From UBA1046 sp050945515 (GTDB lineage Bacteria; Bacillota; Clostridia; Saccharofermentanales; DTU023): a DNA stretch of 64,000 bases. Positions 34,979 through 43,785 of this stretch are shown here, one piece after another. The notes below the pieces were generated by a model that saw only the letters and a list, made by a program, of their open reading frames with translations, was not told where the DNA came from and did no database searches. Numbering within the stretch: position 1 is the first letter of the stretch; each line of letters opens with the position of its first letter. The stretch spans positions 62,001 through 126,000 of the forward strand of contig JBMNTB010000002.1 of assembly GCA_050945515.1 (NCBI GenBank), read 5' to 3'. A program made the position numbers and the translations under genes.

Positions 34979-37492
34979 TTAACTGTCCCAAAATTCAGTA
35001 ATCAAAGCTAATGTTTCTTCATCATCGTGAACAGATTGTGCTAACCAGTCATTCGGCAGAAGTGCCTGATAATCCTCACGGGAATAGCGGTCATCAATTA
35101 GAACGATTATTCCCCGGTCGTCCTCATGGCGGATCAGCCGCCCGGCAGCTTGCATAACCCGATTAAAGCCGGGAAAAGTATAAGCAAAGTGGAAACCGTT
35201 GCCGAATTCCTGCTCGTAATATTGGCGCATCAGCTCACGTTCCGGTGAGGGATGGGGCAGACCGGTACCAATAATAAATACGCCAATTAATTGCTCTCCG
35301 GTCAGATCGATCCCTTCACTAAAAACACTGCCGAGACAGGCAAAGGCTAGTAGTGACTTACCATCTGTGCTGCGGAAACGATCCAGCCATTTATTCTTTT
35401 CCTGCTCGCTTAATTTAGGTTTTTGGATCATAATTTGCCATTGATCAGAAATATTGATCTGTTTCAGTACCTGAGCTACTTGCCGTAAATAAGCAAATGA
35501 CGGGCAAAATACCAGATAATGTCCCGGCTTGATTAGAGCTGCTTGATAGATTAATTGCAAAATAGGGAAGAGAGTATCTGCCCTATCCTGATAGCGAACA
35601 GAATATTGATCAACTGTCAGCACCAATCTATTTTCCGGTGCGAAGGGCGAAGCAAGCTGGAGATAGTCCGGAGGATTTTCCGTCACAAAAGAATACAGCA
35701 ATCTCTGGTAGTAAAAAGCAGGACTCAAAGTCGCAGAGAAAAAAATTATCGGATAGCGCTGATGATATTTGTTCGTAAGACTTTTGGCCGCATCCAGACA
35801 AAGCAAGCCGATCATCAGATCATTTTGCGCAGTCTGGCGAACCATAGTTATATAGTTTTTGTCATAGTATGATTCTGCCACGCGCAGGAAAAAATTCAGT
35901 TCGAACCAAAGTTCCAGCACAGTGCGTCGAGACTCCCATTCCGGGAAACAATCCAGAAACTGCCCTAAAGCATAGACTATAGAACCTACATTACTAATAA
36001 AACCCGACAGAAGTTTTCTGGTTCCAATGAACCGTTCCGTGCGCAAAAGTTCCTGTTGGCTAATTTTTGTTTCCAATAAACTTTGATCCGCAAACTGCAG
36101 TTCAGGCTCACGCAGATAAGGCAGTATCTCATCTAAGCAGCCAATTATTTGACGAAGGCGGTTCAAAGTAAGTTTAGTTGGTCCCAGATCAATAATGTCC
36201 GGCGCCGACAGCAGCTGTTCAACTTGGCGTAAAGCGGAAAGCTTCAGAAAGGAACTGTACATCTGTCGAGATCGTCCCGGCAAATTATGAGCTTCATCGA
36301 TCAGGACAATATGCTTATCTCTATTGTCATCAGCGAAAAATCTGCTCAGATAAACTCGAGGATCAAAGAGATAATTGTAGTCGCCAATCACAATGTCACA
36401 CCATTCAGAAAAGTCCAGCTGCAACTCAAAAGGACATAATCTGTGTTTCTGTGCAATTTCTATGATCGTATCGTGATCTGCCACTCTTAGGGATGCCAGC
36501 TCCTGAAGAGCAGAGGGTAATCTCTCATAATAATCCTGAGCATAAGGGCAAATTTTCATTTCACAATACAAATCCGGTTGCAGACAAATTTTTTCCTTGG
36601 CAGTCAGAGTTAAGCTGCGTACCAGAAAACCATTCTGTCTTAAATCGGCAATTGCCTGTTCGGCGATCAGTTTTGTTGATGACATATTTGTCAGATAGAA
36701 GATAACTGAGCCGAGACCGGCTGCCTGTGCTTTTAACGCAGGATAAACTACCGCCATTGTTTTGCCGCTGCCTGTGGCAGCTTGGGCAAATAAAGTGCTG
36801 CGATCACGCATAGCCGCAATGGCCTGACGCATAAAAAAGCGTTGGCCTTCACGCAGATTGTCATAAGGGAACCCCCCCGCAGCATTTACTAGATTTCTAG
36901 TCTTTCGGTAGTCTATCAGGTCAACAGTATGTTGCAGCCAGTTCATGCAGAGATCTGTAAATTTTTGCTCCAGACCGGACGGATCAGCAATATGTTCAAT
37001 TACATAATAATCATTACTATCTACTGCAACATAGGCTAAACAGACACGTATCGTGCTGCAGCTGTGCAGAGCGGGAACTTTTTGCAGGAGCATATAAGCA
37101 TAGGTTTCTGCCTGAGCCCAGTGCAATGGATTCCCCGACTCATTCTCGTTACGCTCTTGTCCGCGATAACTTTTGATTTCAATCAGACAGGGACCGTCCT
37201 GATCAAGATACCAGAGATCACAACGGCCTGAGATCTCCAATCGATGCTGTAAACCGCAGATTTCTATGTTGAAAGATGTCTCTAAAGAAAATTCGCCGTA
37301 TAGATCAATATCATCAATTTGTTCAGCCATCAAATTGGTGAATTTCTTATGCGCTTTAATACCATCTACAGCTCTTCCCGAGCTGTAACTTGGATTGGTC
37401 AGGCTACCGGCTTTTCTGGCGCCGGCCACTAATTGGCGGACTGAGATTTTGCTAATAAGTAATGAATCTTTAGTAGCCAAGGCGGTCTCCAT
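34979..37492 (-). CDS. XPD/DinG-family DNA helicase with N-terminal PD-(D/E)XK-like domain
   Basis: An 837-residue protein. Residues about 60-180 look like a RecB-type nuclease domain (GRCDLWYLDQDG then LIEIKSYRG). Superfamily 2 helicase motifs follow: Walker A AATGSGKT, DEAH box VLIDEAHNLPGRSR, and late motifs near SEGIDLTG and QAAGRLIRHEDDRG. Four cysteines between motifs Ia and II (KICLQPDLYCEMKICPY and HRLCPFE) match the iron-sulfur cluster of XPD/DinG/Rad3 helicases. I infer a 5'-3' helicase that could also cut DNA. Not DinG proper because of the N-terminal domain. Confidence 0.85.
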   Translation of the reverse strand: METALATKDSLLISKISVRQLVAGARKAGSLTNPSYSSGRAVDGIKAHKKFTNLMAEQIDDIDLYGEFSLETSFNIEICGLQHRLEISGRCDLWYLDQDGPCLIEIKSYRGQERNENESGNPLHWAQAETYAYMLLQKVPALHSCSTIRVCLAYVAVDSNDYYVIEHIADPSGLEQKFTDLCMNWLQHTVDLIDYRKTRNLVNAAGGFPYDNLREGQRFFMRQAIAAMRDRSTLFAQAATGSGKTMAVVYPALKAQAAGLGSVIFYLTNMSSTKLIAEQAIADLRQNGFLVRSLTLTAKEKICLQPDLYCEMKICPYAQDYYERLPSALQELASLRVADHDTIIEIAQKHRLCPFELQLDFSEWCDIVIGDYNYLFDPRVYLSRFFADDNRDKHIVLIDEAHNLPGRSRQMYSSFLKLSALRQVEQLLSAPDIIDLGPTKLTLNRLRQIIGCLDEILPYLREPELQFADQSLLETKISQQELLRTERFIGTRKLLSGFISNVGSIVYALGQFLDCFPEWESRRTVLELWFELNFFLRVAESYYDKNYITMVRQTAQNDLMIGLLCLDAAKSLTNKYHQRYPIIFFSATLSPAFYYQRLLYSFVTENPPDYLQLASPFAPENRLVLTVDQYSVRYQDRADTLFPILQLIYQAALIKPGHYLVFCPSFAYLRQVAQVLKQINISDQWQIMIQKPKLSEQEKNKWLDRFRSTDGKSLLAFACLGSVFSEGIDLTGEQLIGVFIIGTGLPHPSPERELMRQYYEQEFGNGFHFAYTFPGFNRVMQAAGRLIRHEDDRGIIVLIDDRYSREDYQALLPNDWLAQSVHDDEETLALITEFWDS

Positions 37493-37530
37493 TCAAGTAC
37501 TTGAGAATATTATATCTGAATATTAAGCAG

Positions 37531-37595
37531 TATAGTGCTACGGCAAATTCACAAGTAATTTCGTGATTGCTGAATGATATAGCAAGCACTATAAT
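37531..37595 (+). promoter_or_regulatory. Promoter with overlapping inverted repeat in a divergent intergenic region
   Basis: TTGCTG (37567-37572), 17 bases, TATAAT (37590-37595) faces the zinc-ribbon gene. A perfect 9-bp inverted repeat, TATAGTGCT (37531-37539) and AGCACTATA (37585-37593), encloses the promoter and its second arm overlaps the -10 box, as an operator would. The 170-base gap separates divergent genes. The repressor, if any, is unknown. Confidence 0.5.
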
Positions 37596-37662
37596 ATTTG
37601 CAAATGAGTTGAGATTATAGAATTTTATATTGCTGCAAAGGGCAAAAAATAGGAGGAATAAT

Positions 37663-38217
37663 ATGAGATTTTGTATTAACTGCGGTAAAGAGATTATAAG
37701 TGAATCTAAGTTTTGCCCGTCTTGCGGTACTGCCCTTGATAGCGGACGGGTGGCAAGTTCCGCAACTACAGGGCAACCATCTGTGACCATAAATTACTTC
37801 AACGCCAATTTTGCACCCGTAAATCAGTTAAAAACTAATCGCAGTCTCTTAAAATTTATTCTTTTATCGATAGTTACCTTCGGTATTTACGGAATTGTAG
37901 CGATGTCTGCTGTAAGTACAGATATTAACTTTATCGCAAGCAGATATGACGGCAAAAAAACGATGCATTATTGTTTGATTATTTTTGTTTTCAATTTTCT
38001 TACTTTTGGAATAGCTTATCTTGTTTGGAATAATAACATTGCCGAGAGAATTGGAAACGAACTAATTCGCAGAGGAATTGATTATAAATTTGGGGCCGGC
38101 ACGTTTTGGTTATGGGGCTTCCTTGGAGCTCTTATTATTGTTGGCCCATTCATTTATCTTCATAAGCTACTCAAGTCTATGAATTTACTTGCTGAGAATT
38201 ATAATATTAATGGCTAA
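37663..38217 (+). CDS. Zinc-ribbon membrane protein with DUF4234-like domain
   Basis: A 184-residue protein starting at ATG 37663 behind AGGAGG. The N terminus is a zinc ribbon with two C-x-x-C pairs (CINC and CPSC), followed by a short linker and a membrane domain of about four helices (LLKFILLSIVTFGIYGIVAMSAV and following). The TFGIY and similar repeated element suggest DUF4234. Such proteins are common in Clostridia, with no known activity. It is followed 19 bases later by the sulfatase-like gene. Confidence 0.75.
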   Translation: MRFCINCGKEIISESKFCPSCGTALDSGRVASSATTGQPSVTINYFNANFAPVNQLKTNRSLLKFILLSIVTFGIYGIVAMSAVSTDINFIASRYDGKKTMHYCLIIFVFNFLTFGIAYLVWNNNIAERIGNELIRRGIDYKFGAGTFWLWGFLGALIIVGPFIYLHKLLKSMNLLAENYNING

Positions 38218-38236
38218 TAAAGAAAGGAGGAATAGC

Positions 38237-40183
38237 ATGAATAAGAAGGTGAGTGGTTTTTTATGCCTTATGATGGTAATCGTGATGTTACTTGTCTTAC
38301 TTTCCGCTTGCCAAGCAGATAAGGCTAAAGATGCGCCTGAGGAAGCAACTACTGTAGCTGAAGTAAAAGTTACTGAGGAGGTAGCTTCTACATATGAGGT
38401 GGCTTCTACAGATGAAGTGGCTTCTACAGATGAGGTAGCGGAAGAAACTGCAGCAGTGTCGACGTCATATAATCCGGAGGCAGTACCCGTCCATCCAACG
38501 CTCCTGGCCAAGTATGAAGAGTTCTTTCCACCCGCAGTGTTAAAAGTAACAGACGGTGTCTGGGTTGCCAGAGGATACAACCGGGACAATCCCGTGCTTA
38601 TCGAGGGCATCGAAGGCTTGATTGTCGTAGATCCCGGTGAGAGCATTCCCGCGGCACAGAAGGTCAAGGATGCGTTCAATGCCAACCTGGATAATATCTT
38701 CGACAAGAAACCAGTCCAAGCAATCATCTACACCCATCACCATGACTGCCATGTCAACGGCGCCTCTGTCTTTGCCGACGAGCAAACGGAGATCATCGGT
38801 CACGAGAGCCTGCTGAGTAACATGTTCAGCGAGTGGTTTGGCCCGGTCTATCCCTCGCGAGTCGAGGGCGGCACCAAGATGGTAGGAGCGTTGTTCCAGG
38901 ACGCACCTGTCCAGGACGGAAAAGGCTGGTTTGCCGGCTACGGGCTTGCCGGGACGCAGACTTTCGGACCATCAGGCTTCCTGGTGCCGACAAAGACCAT
39001 CAAGGAAGAGACAAAGCTGACAATCTCCGGTGTTGATGTAGATCTCATTCCCGTGGCCGGTGAGACAACAGATGTCCTCTTAGTGTGGTTGCCGCAAAAA
39101 GAAGTACTGATCCAGATCGCCGTCGTCTACGAGGCATTTCCGGCTATCTCGACCACGAGAGGCAGCCGCCTGAGGGATCCGCTGGATTACGTCAATACCC
39201 TGAAGATTGCCAGGGGACTCAATCCCGAATATCTGGTAACGATCCATGGTCCCAATCCTGTCACCAGCGGAAAAGAAAACGTCAGCCAATACCTCACCAA
39301 CTTCAGCGATGCAATCCAGTTCGTGAATGACCAAACAATCTACTACATGAACAAAGGTTATACGGCGGGGGAGATGATGGACCTGATCGTGTTGCCGACC
39401 CATCTTGCCTCCAGTCCTTATTTGCAGGAGATTTATGGATCGAAAGAATGGAACATCGTCCACATCTTCCGCTATTACCGCGGTTACTACACAGGCGCAG
39501 TAAGAGATCTGTTTCCACAGACTACCCAGAGTGAGGCGGAGATGTCGGCCTTCCTCGTTGAAGGCGATGGTGATCTGGCAAGTAAAGCCCAAGCGGCTCT
39601 GGATATCAACCCGGAATGGGCATTGAGACTCGCCGACGATGCGCTCGTGCTGGATCCGGATAACACTGCGGCATTCGAGACCAAGAAGGCGGCCATGCTG
39701 ACCCTGGCGGAAAACACGATGAATTCGCAGGCACGCAACATGCTTCTGTCCGACTACTTGTTGATGACTGACCAGAGCCGTATGGCCGTCGCATTCGGTG
39801 ATCCAAAGCTTATTTTTTCGAAGATCGGCGATAACTTTGTTGAGTTGATGCCCATGACCACCCTGCATCGTATCCTGGCCGTCAGTCTCAATGCATCGAA
39901 ATCGATGGAGAAGGACATCGTCGTTAATCTTCAGCTGACCGACATCAATATGAATGAACCCAAGGTGCCGGATCACTACACGTTGAACGTTCGTAAGGGC
40001 ATCCTCGAGGTGGACCCCCCATTCGCGAGCAAGGGCCAGTTCGAGATCGTAACCAACTCGCTGACCTGGAAGCAAATGGTTCTGGCGAAGCTCAATCCTA
40101 AAGACGCTGTCGCAAATGGAAAGGTGGTTATTTCCGGAGGAACTCCGGAAAGCTTCTATTCTTTCATGGATCTTTTTAATTAA
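38237..40183 (+). CDS. Alkylsulfatase-like metallo-beta-lactamase-fold lipoprotein, probably acquired
   Basis: A 648-residue lipoprotein: signal ending LLSAC (cysteine 25), a low-complexity tail with the EVAST(D/Y) repeat, then a metallo-beta-lactamase domain, an alkylsulfatase dimerisation region (about 400-520) and an SCP2-like C-terminal domain. This is the SdsA1/BDS1 plan, which releases sulfate from alkyl sulfates. The metal motif H-x-H-x-D-H reads HHHDCH (residues 167-172): the aspartate is cysteine 171. IHGPNPVTSG carries the late histidine. The coding region is visibly richer in G+C, with C/G-ending codons, than every neighbour, suggesting transfer. Starts behind AAAGGAGG. Confidence 0.8.
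   Translation: MNKKVSGFLCLMMVIVMLLVLLSACQADKAKDAPEEATTVAEVKVTEEVASTYEVASTDEVASTDEVAEETAAVSTSYNPEAVPVHPTLLAKYEEFFPPAVLKVTDGVWVARGYNRDNPVLIEGIEGLIVVDPGESIPAAQKVKDAFNANLDNIFDKKPVQAIIYTHHHDCHVNGASVFADEQTEIIGHESLLSNMFSEWFGPVYPSRVEGGTKMVGALFQDAPVQDGKGWFAGYGLAGTQTFGPSGFLVPTKTIKEETKLTISGVDVDLIPVAGETTDVLLVWLPQKEVLIQIAVVYEAFPAISTTRGSRLRDPLDYVNTLKIARGLNPEYLVTIHGPNPVTSGKENVSQYLTNFSDAIQFVNDQTIYYMNKGYTAGEMMDLIVLPTHLASSPYLQEIYGSKEWNIVHIFRYYRGYYTGAVRDLFPQTTQSEAEMSAFLVEGDGDLASKAQAALDINPEWALRLADDALVLDPDNTAAFETKKAAMLTLAENTMNSQARNMLLSDYLLMTDQSRMAVAFGDPKLIFSKIGDNFVELMPMTTLHRILAVSLNASKSMEKDIVVNLQLTDINMNEPKVPDHYTLNVRKGILEVDPPFASKGQFEIVTNSLTWKQMVLAKLNPKDAVANGKVVISGGTPESFYSFMDLFN
38378..38440 (+). repeat. Tandem 18-bp repeat in the sulfatase N terminus
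   Basis: Three in-frame copies (38378-38395, 38396-38413, 38414-38431) plus a 9-base partial copy encode the hexapeptide E-V-A-S-T-(D/Y). They lie between the lipid anchor and the catalytic domain and probably act as a spacer whose length could vary by slippage. Confidence 0.9.
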
Positions 40184-40285
40184 AGAAAGACACGGAAGCG
40201 GCTCAGTTACCAATCCTACATTGAAGAAGAAGGAAAAGACAAAGCTAATATTTTAGACGTTATTGTACTGTGGAATGCAAGTTAA
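40184..40285 (+). pseudogene. Possible remnant of a Tn3-family transposase C terminus
   Basis: Directly after the sulfatase stop, in the same frame, about 33 codons read RLSYQSYIEEEG then NILDVIVLWNAS and a TAA at 40283. The Y-Q-x-Y ... I-V-L-W-N spacing resembles the end of Tn3-type TnpA proteins. No transposase start or catalytic residues remain. I treat this as suggestive: a chance resemblance cannot be excluded from 33 codons. Confidence 0.35.
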
Positions 40286-40311
40286 AGTGAAACGCCATCT
40301 TCTCTAGTAAG

Positions 40312-40365
40312 TGAAATTACCCCCAAAAGTTGTGCTGCATAGTACAATTACAGGGGGTAATTTCA
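40312..40365. repeat. 13-bp perfect inverted repeat beside tRNA-Leu
   Basis: TGAAATTACCCCC (40312-40324) and GGGGGTAATTTCA (40353-40365) are perfect complements around a 28-base centre with a short inner TTGT/ACAA stem. No T-tract follows in either direction, so a plain intrinsic terminator is doubtful. It may still end the tRNA or sulfatase transcript, or mark the edge of the suspected element at its left. Confidence 0.7.
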
Positions 40366-40372
40366 TTCATAT

Positions 40373-40459
40373 TGGTGCGGAAAACAGGACTTGAACCTGC
40401 ATGATCTACTGATCACTAGTACCTGAAACTAGCGCGTCTGCCAATTCCGCCATTTCCGC
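40373..40459 (-). tRNA. tRNA-Leu (anticodon CAG)
   Basis: Read on the minus strand, the acceptor GCGGAAA pairs with TTTCCGC and is followed by A and an encoded CCA. The D-loop is GGCGGAATTGGCAGA, the anticodon stem CTAGT/ACTAG encloses TTCAGGT (anticodon CAG), a long variable arm as in Leu tRNAs is present, and the T loop reads GTTCAAGTC. Confidence 0.95.
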
Positions 40460-40471
40460 ATTAGCAGAGTT

Positions 40472-40500
40472 ATGATATCCCAAGGGTGGTAAAATTGCAA
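40472..40500 (-). promoter_or_regulatory. Promoter for tRNA-Leu
   Basis: On the minus strand TTGCAA (40495-40500), 17 bases, TATCAT (40472-40477), about a dozen bases before the tRNA 5' end. Confidence 0.6.
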
Positions 40501-40533
40501 GCCGTACTCTATACTTTTTCTGAAGTCACTTAA

Positions 40534-41964
40534 ATGAGGGATTGTACAGTGCGTCACTATTGCGAACAAGATTTTTACAACTGGGTCCGAGATAAAAAAA
40601 TTGCGGTAGTCGGAGCCGGAATCAGTAATCGGCCGTTAATTTCATGGCTTTATCGGATGACACCAAAGATCACCGTATTTGATCAAATGACAGCTGATAA
40701 TCCGCGTCTGAAAGATATTCAAGATAAATTTGCCGCAGAAGGTTTGGATCTTGAATGGTCGATCGGTAATAATTATCTTGATAAACTGCATGGTTTTGAT
40801 CTCATTTTCAGAACGCCAATTATGAGGCCTGATCATCCTGCATTATTGCAAGCTGCAGTGGAGGGATCAATCATCACTTCAGAAATGTCGGTTTTCCTAT
40901 CTCTATGTCCTGCTCATGTTACGGGTATAACAGGGAGTGATGGCAAAACTACTACGACGACTCTGATCGGAGAACTGTATGAAACTGCAGGTAGAAAGGT
41001 GTGGGTTGGCGGCAATATCGGTACGCCGCTACTGGATAAAGTAAATCAGATCGGAATTGAAGATGAAGTTGTAGTCGAGCTTTCCAGTTTCCAACTATTT
41101 GACCTGGTTCCGTATATTGATACTGCTGTTGTTACGAATATTTCACCCAATCACCTCGATATTCATACTGATTACGAAGAATATATTTATGCTAAGCAAA
41201 ATATTTTTAAAGCACAGCGCCCATTTGATCGTCTGGTACTTAACTATGCAAACCGGCAGTCGCGTGCTTTTGCACAACAGACCAGAAGCGAAGTAGTTTG
41301 GTTCAATCGCAAAGAGTCCTATGCCGGCCTTAATATCTGGTACTCCGGACAGACTATTTTATCGCAGCGCGGACAAGAAGATAGCAAAGCATTGCTCAAA
41401 ATTAGGGATATAGTCTTACCGGGACGTTTTAACATTGATAATTATATGGCAGCATGGGCTGCTGTAGCAGACCGGATTGATGCTAAGTATCTACAAGAAG
41501 TTGCCACTAAATTTAAAGGCGTACCGCATCGGCTGGAATTGGTAAGAGAACACAACGGAGTTCGCTGGTACAATAGTTCTATTGACAGTACACCAACACG
41601 AACAACCACAACATTGGAGACTTTGTATGAGCAAGGACGTCCTATTATTTTAATCTGCGGTGGACGTGATAAAGATCTGGACTATTCAGAAGTAGGCCAG
41701 ATGATTGCTAAGACCGTGTCTCAGATTATCTTCTGTGGTGAAAACTCCCCCCTGATTAGTGCAGCTATTATGGCCGCGGGTAAAACAGCAGAGCAGCTGC
41801 CAATGTTTGAAACAAATAATTATGAAGAGGCAGTCAATCTAGCGGCAAAAATTGCGAAACCAGGAGAATCTGTATTGTTATCACCAACGGGAACCAGCTT
41901 TGATCAGTTCTTCAATTTTGAAGAAAGGGGAGAAGTATTCCGTCATCTGGTTCTGAATTTATAA
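40534..41964 (+). CDS. murD: UDP-N-acetylmuramoyl-L-alanine:D-glutamate ligase
   Basis: A 476-residue cytoplasmic Mur ligase. The N-terminal Rossmann part has AVVGAGISN, the central ATPase has GITGSDGKTTTTTL, then the magnesium/substrate segment ELSSFQL and NISPNHLDIH, and the C-terminal domain has PHRLELV, NSSIDSTPT and GGRDKDLDY. It adds D-glutamate to UDP-MurNAc-L-alanine in peptidoglycan synthesis. It stands outside a dcw cluster, followed by cca after five bases. The ribosome-binding site is weak. Confidence 0.95.
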   Translation: MRDCTVRHYCEQDFYNWVRDKKIAVVGAGISNRPLISWLYRMTPKITVFDQMTADNPRLKDIQDKFAAEGLDLEWSIGNNYLDKLHGFDLIFRTPIMRPDHPALLQAAVEGSIITSEMSVFLSLCPAHVTGITGSDGKTTTTTLIGELYETAGRKVWVGGNIGTPLLDKVNQIGIEDEVVVELSSFQLFDLVPYIDTAVVTNISPNHLDIHTDYEEYIYAKQNIFKAQRPFDRLVLNYANRQSRAFAQQTRSEVVWFNRKESYAGLNIWYSGQTILSQRGQEDSKALLKIRDIVLPGRFNIDNYMAAWAAVADRIDAKYLQEVATKFKGVPHRLELVREHNGVRWYNSSIDSTPTRTTTTLETLYEQGRPIILICGGRDKDLDYSEVGQMIAKTVSQIIFCGENSPLISAAIMAAGKTAEQLPMFETNNYEEAVNLAAKIAKPGESVLLSPTGTSFDQFFNFEERGEVFRHLVLNL

Positions 41965-41969
41965 GCGAA

Positions 41970-43295
41970 ATGTCAATGAGTACAATAGCAGCTGAGCATT
42001 TTCCACAGAAAGTTCTTAAACTGATAAGTCTGCTGGAAACAGAGGGTCATGAAACCTGGCTGGTGGGCGGAGCAGTAAGAAATGCTCTGTTGGGCAAAGC
42101 TACTGATGATTTTGATTTGACAACGGCAGCACTGCCGGATCAGTTCTGCAATATCTTATCCGAGGCAGGATATGATGTAATTCCTACCGGTTGGCAATTT
42201 GGTACAGCTACAGTCTGGTTGGACAAACGACTCAAATGTGAAATCACAACTTTCCGTCAGGAATCTGATTATAGTGATTTTAGACGTCCGGACAGAGTTA
42301 GCTATTCAAATAGCTTATCCCAAGATCTCAAGCGCAGAGACTTTACCATCAATGCGATAGCTTGGCATCCGATCCGCGGGCTCTTTGATGAGACCGGCGG
42401 AGTAGCTGATCTTATGGCCGGAGTCATTCAAACGGTAGGCAAACCTGAGGAAAGATTTGCGGAAGATCCTTTGCGAATTCTGCGGGCATTAAGATTTGCT
42501 GCAGCCTTAGATTTCAACATAGAAAATGTCACCGGATCAGCCATGTACCGATATAGATATAATCTGCAAAGAATTGCCAGGGAACGTATTGCCATTGAAT
42601 GGAATCAAATATTACTTGGCTCAAGATGGTTTGAGACTGCACAGGCAAATAAAGAGATTATTTCTGTGTTTATTCCTTATATCAGCCGTCTTGAAAAACA
42701 GACATGCTGCCGATGTGTTCAAGAGCAAGAAAATATCATTTCTATTGCAAAAACATTGGATCAGCAGACATTGTTGCAGATGATCATTCTGGCAGAAAAG
42801 AGCAATGCCTCCAGAGATGAATTTATGACCGTGCTGACTGATTTACATTATAGTAAGCAATTTCGCCAAACTGCTCTGGCGCTGTTTTCTCTAATTCTCG
42901 ATATAAAAAAATTGATATTACCTGATAATATTGTTTATTCCCAACCGGAGGAACGCCAATTGACGCATCAGATCTTGATGCATTATGGAGTTAATAATAT
43001 AAGATTATTTCTAATCTGTGTCCCCTACCTCACTAGCATTAGTAGACACAAGCGCGAGTGTTTTTCCCGTTTATTTAATAGTTTTATATCAGAGGATTTA
43101 CCAATTTTGGTCTCTGATCTTAAAATCAATGGCAACGAAATTATGCAGATTCTGGACCTTGAACAGGGTAGACAGATAGGTGATTTATTAAACAAATTGC
43201 TCCTCGAAGTTGTTTCCGGCAGAGTGCCTAATGAGCGGTCCAGCCAAATACATTGGCTCCAAAGTCAAAAAGAAACAAAAGATACTCTAGTCTAA
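41970..43295 (+). CDS. cca: CCA tRNA nucleotidyltransferase
   Basis: A 441-residue class II nucleotidyltransferase: GGAVRNALLG, the catalytic DDFDLTTAA, RRDFTINAIAW and the ERFAEDPLRILRALRFAAAL motif. It adds or repairs the 3' CCA of tRNAs. Both tRNA genes in the window already encode CCA, so repair is the likely role there. No HD domain was recognised in its C-terminal half. Translation starts five bases after murD. Confidence 0.93.
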   Translation: MSMSTIAAEHFPQKVLKLISLLETEGHETWLVGGAVRNALLGKATDDFDLTTAALPDQFCNILSEAGYDVIPTGWQFGTATVWLDKRLKCEITTFRQESDYSDFRRPDRVSYSNSLSQDLKRRDFTINAIAWHPIRGLFDETGGVADLMAGVIQTVGKPEERFAEDPLRILRALRFAAALDFNIENVTGSAMYRYRYNLQRIARERIAIEWNQILLGSRWFETAQANKEIISVFIPYISRLEKQTCCRCVQEQENIISIAKTLDQQTLLQMIILAEKSNASRDEFMTVLTDLHYSKQFRQTALALFSLILDIKKLILPDNIVYSQPEERQLTHQILMHYGVNNIRLFLICVPYLTSISRHKRECFSRLFNSFISEDLPILVSDLKINGNEIMQILDLEQGRQIGDLLNKLLLEVVSGRVPNERSSQIHWLQSQKETKDTLV

Positions 43296-43360
43296 AAGAT
43301 ATTTATTTGCTTACAATTTATAAATGTAAAGACAACAGTCTGATGATCGTTCATAATATA

Positions 43361-43388
43361 TTGTCACAAGCTTATTATATGCTATAAT
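43361..43388 (+). promoter_or_regulatory. Sigma-A promoter for rpsO
   Basis: TTGTCA (43361-43366), 16 bases, TATAAT (43383-43388). It gives a leader of about 65 bases before the rpsO ATG. Confidence 0.75.
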
Positions 43389-43399
43389 ACTTGGAGTTT

Positions 43400-43430
43400 C
43401 CTGTACTCGGTTGACAGGTATGTCCGACCG
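43400..43430 (+). promoter_or_regulatory. Putative S15 autoregulatory leader
   Basis: Two mutually exclusive hairpins can be drawn in the rpsO leader: CCTGT/ACAGG (43400-43404, 43414-43418), and CGGT with GAC against GTC and ACCG (43408-43415, 43422-43430). S15 mRNAs in several bacteria bind S15 through such structures. No known class is matched with certainty. Confidence 0.35.
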
Positions 43431-43462
43431 TTTACTGGGTTCAAGGAATATTAGGAGGTTTT

Positions 43463-43726
43463 ATGGACAAAAAAGTAAAGAAGGAAATCATGGAGAGCTA
43501 TGCTACTCACGAAAATGATACCGGCTCTCCTGAAGTTCAGATTGCATTATTGACGTATCGGATTAATCATCTAACAGAACATTTAAAAGAACATGAAAAT
43601 GATCACCATTCAAGACGCGGGTTGTTGATGATGGTAGGTAAAAGACGTGGCTTGTTAGACTATCTTGCTAGCAAAGACATCGAAAAATATCGTCAATTAA
43701 TTGCCAGACTGAATATCAGAAAGTAA
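43463..43726 (+). CDS. rpsO: Small ribosomal subunit protein uS15
   Basis: An 87-residue protein, close to the usual 89. The signature GSPEVQIALLTYRINHLTEHLKEH and HHSRRGLLMMVGKRRGLLDYL is unmistakable. It binds 16S rRNA early in 30S assembly. AGGAGG precedes the ATG, the gene has its own promoter and terminator, and pnp follows, the conserved rpsO-pnp order. Confidence 0.98.
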   Translation: MDKKVKKEIMESYATHENDTGSPEVQIALLTYRINHLTEHLKEHENDHHSRRGLLMMVGKRRGLLDYLASKDIEKYRQLIARLNIRK

Positions 43727-43730
43727 TGAT

Positions 43731-43756
43731 AGCCGGCGCGTATACGCCGGCTTTCC
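43731..43756 (+). terminator. Hairpin after rpsO
   Basis: AGCCGGCG (43731-43738) pairs with CGCCGGCT (43745-43752), followed by a short TTTCCCTT. The weak T-run suggests partial termination, leaving some read-through into pnp. Confidence 0.7.
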
Positions 43757-43785
43757 CTTACTTTAGTTAATGGGACAACATGAAT

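Noticed and set aside
39080..40213. 377-codon antisense open frame across the sulfatase
   Set aside because: It mirrors the C/G-rich codons of the sulfatase on the other strand; no ribosome-binding site or recognisable family.
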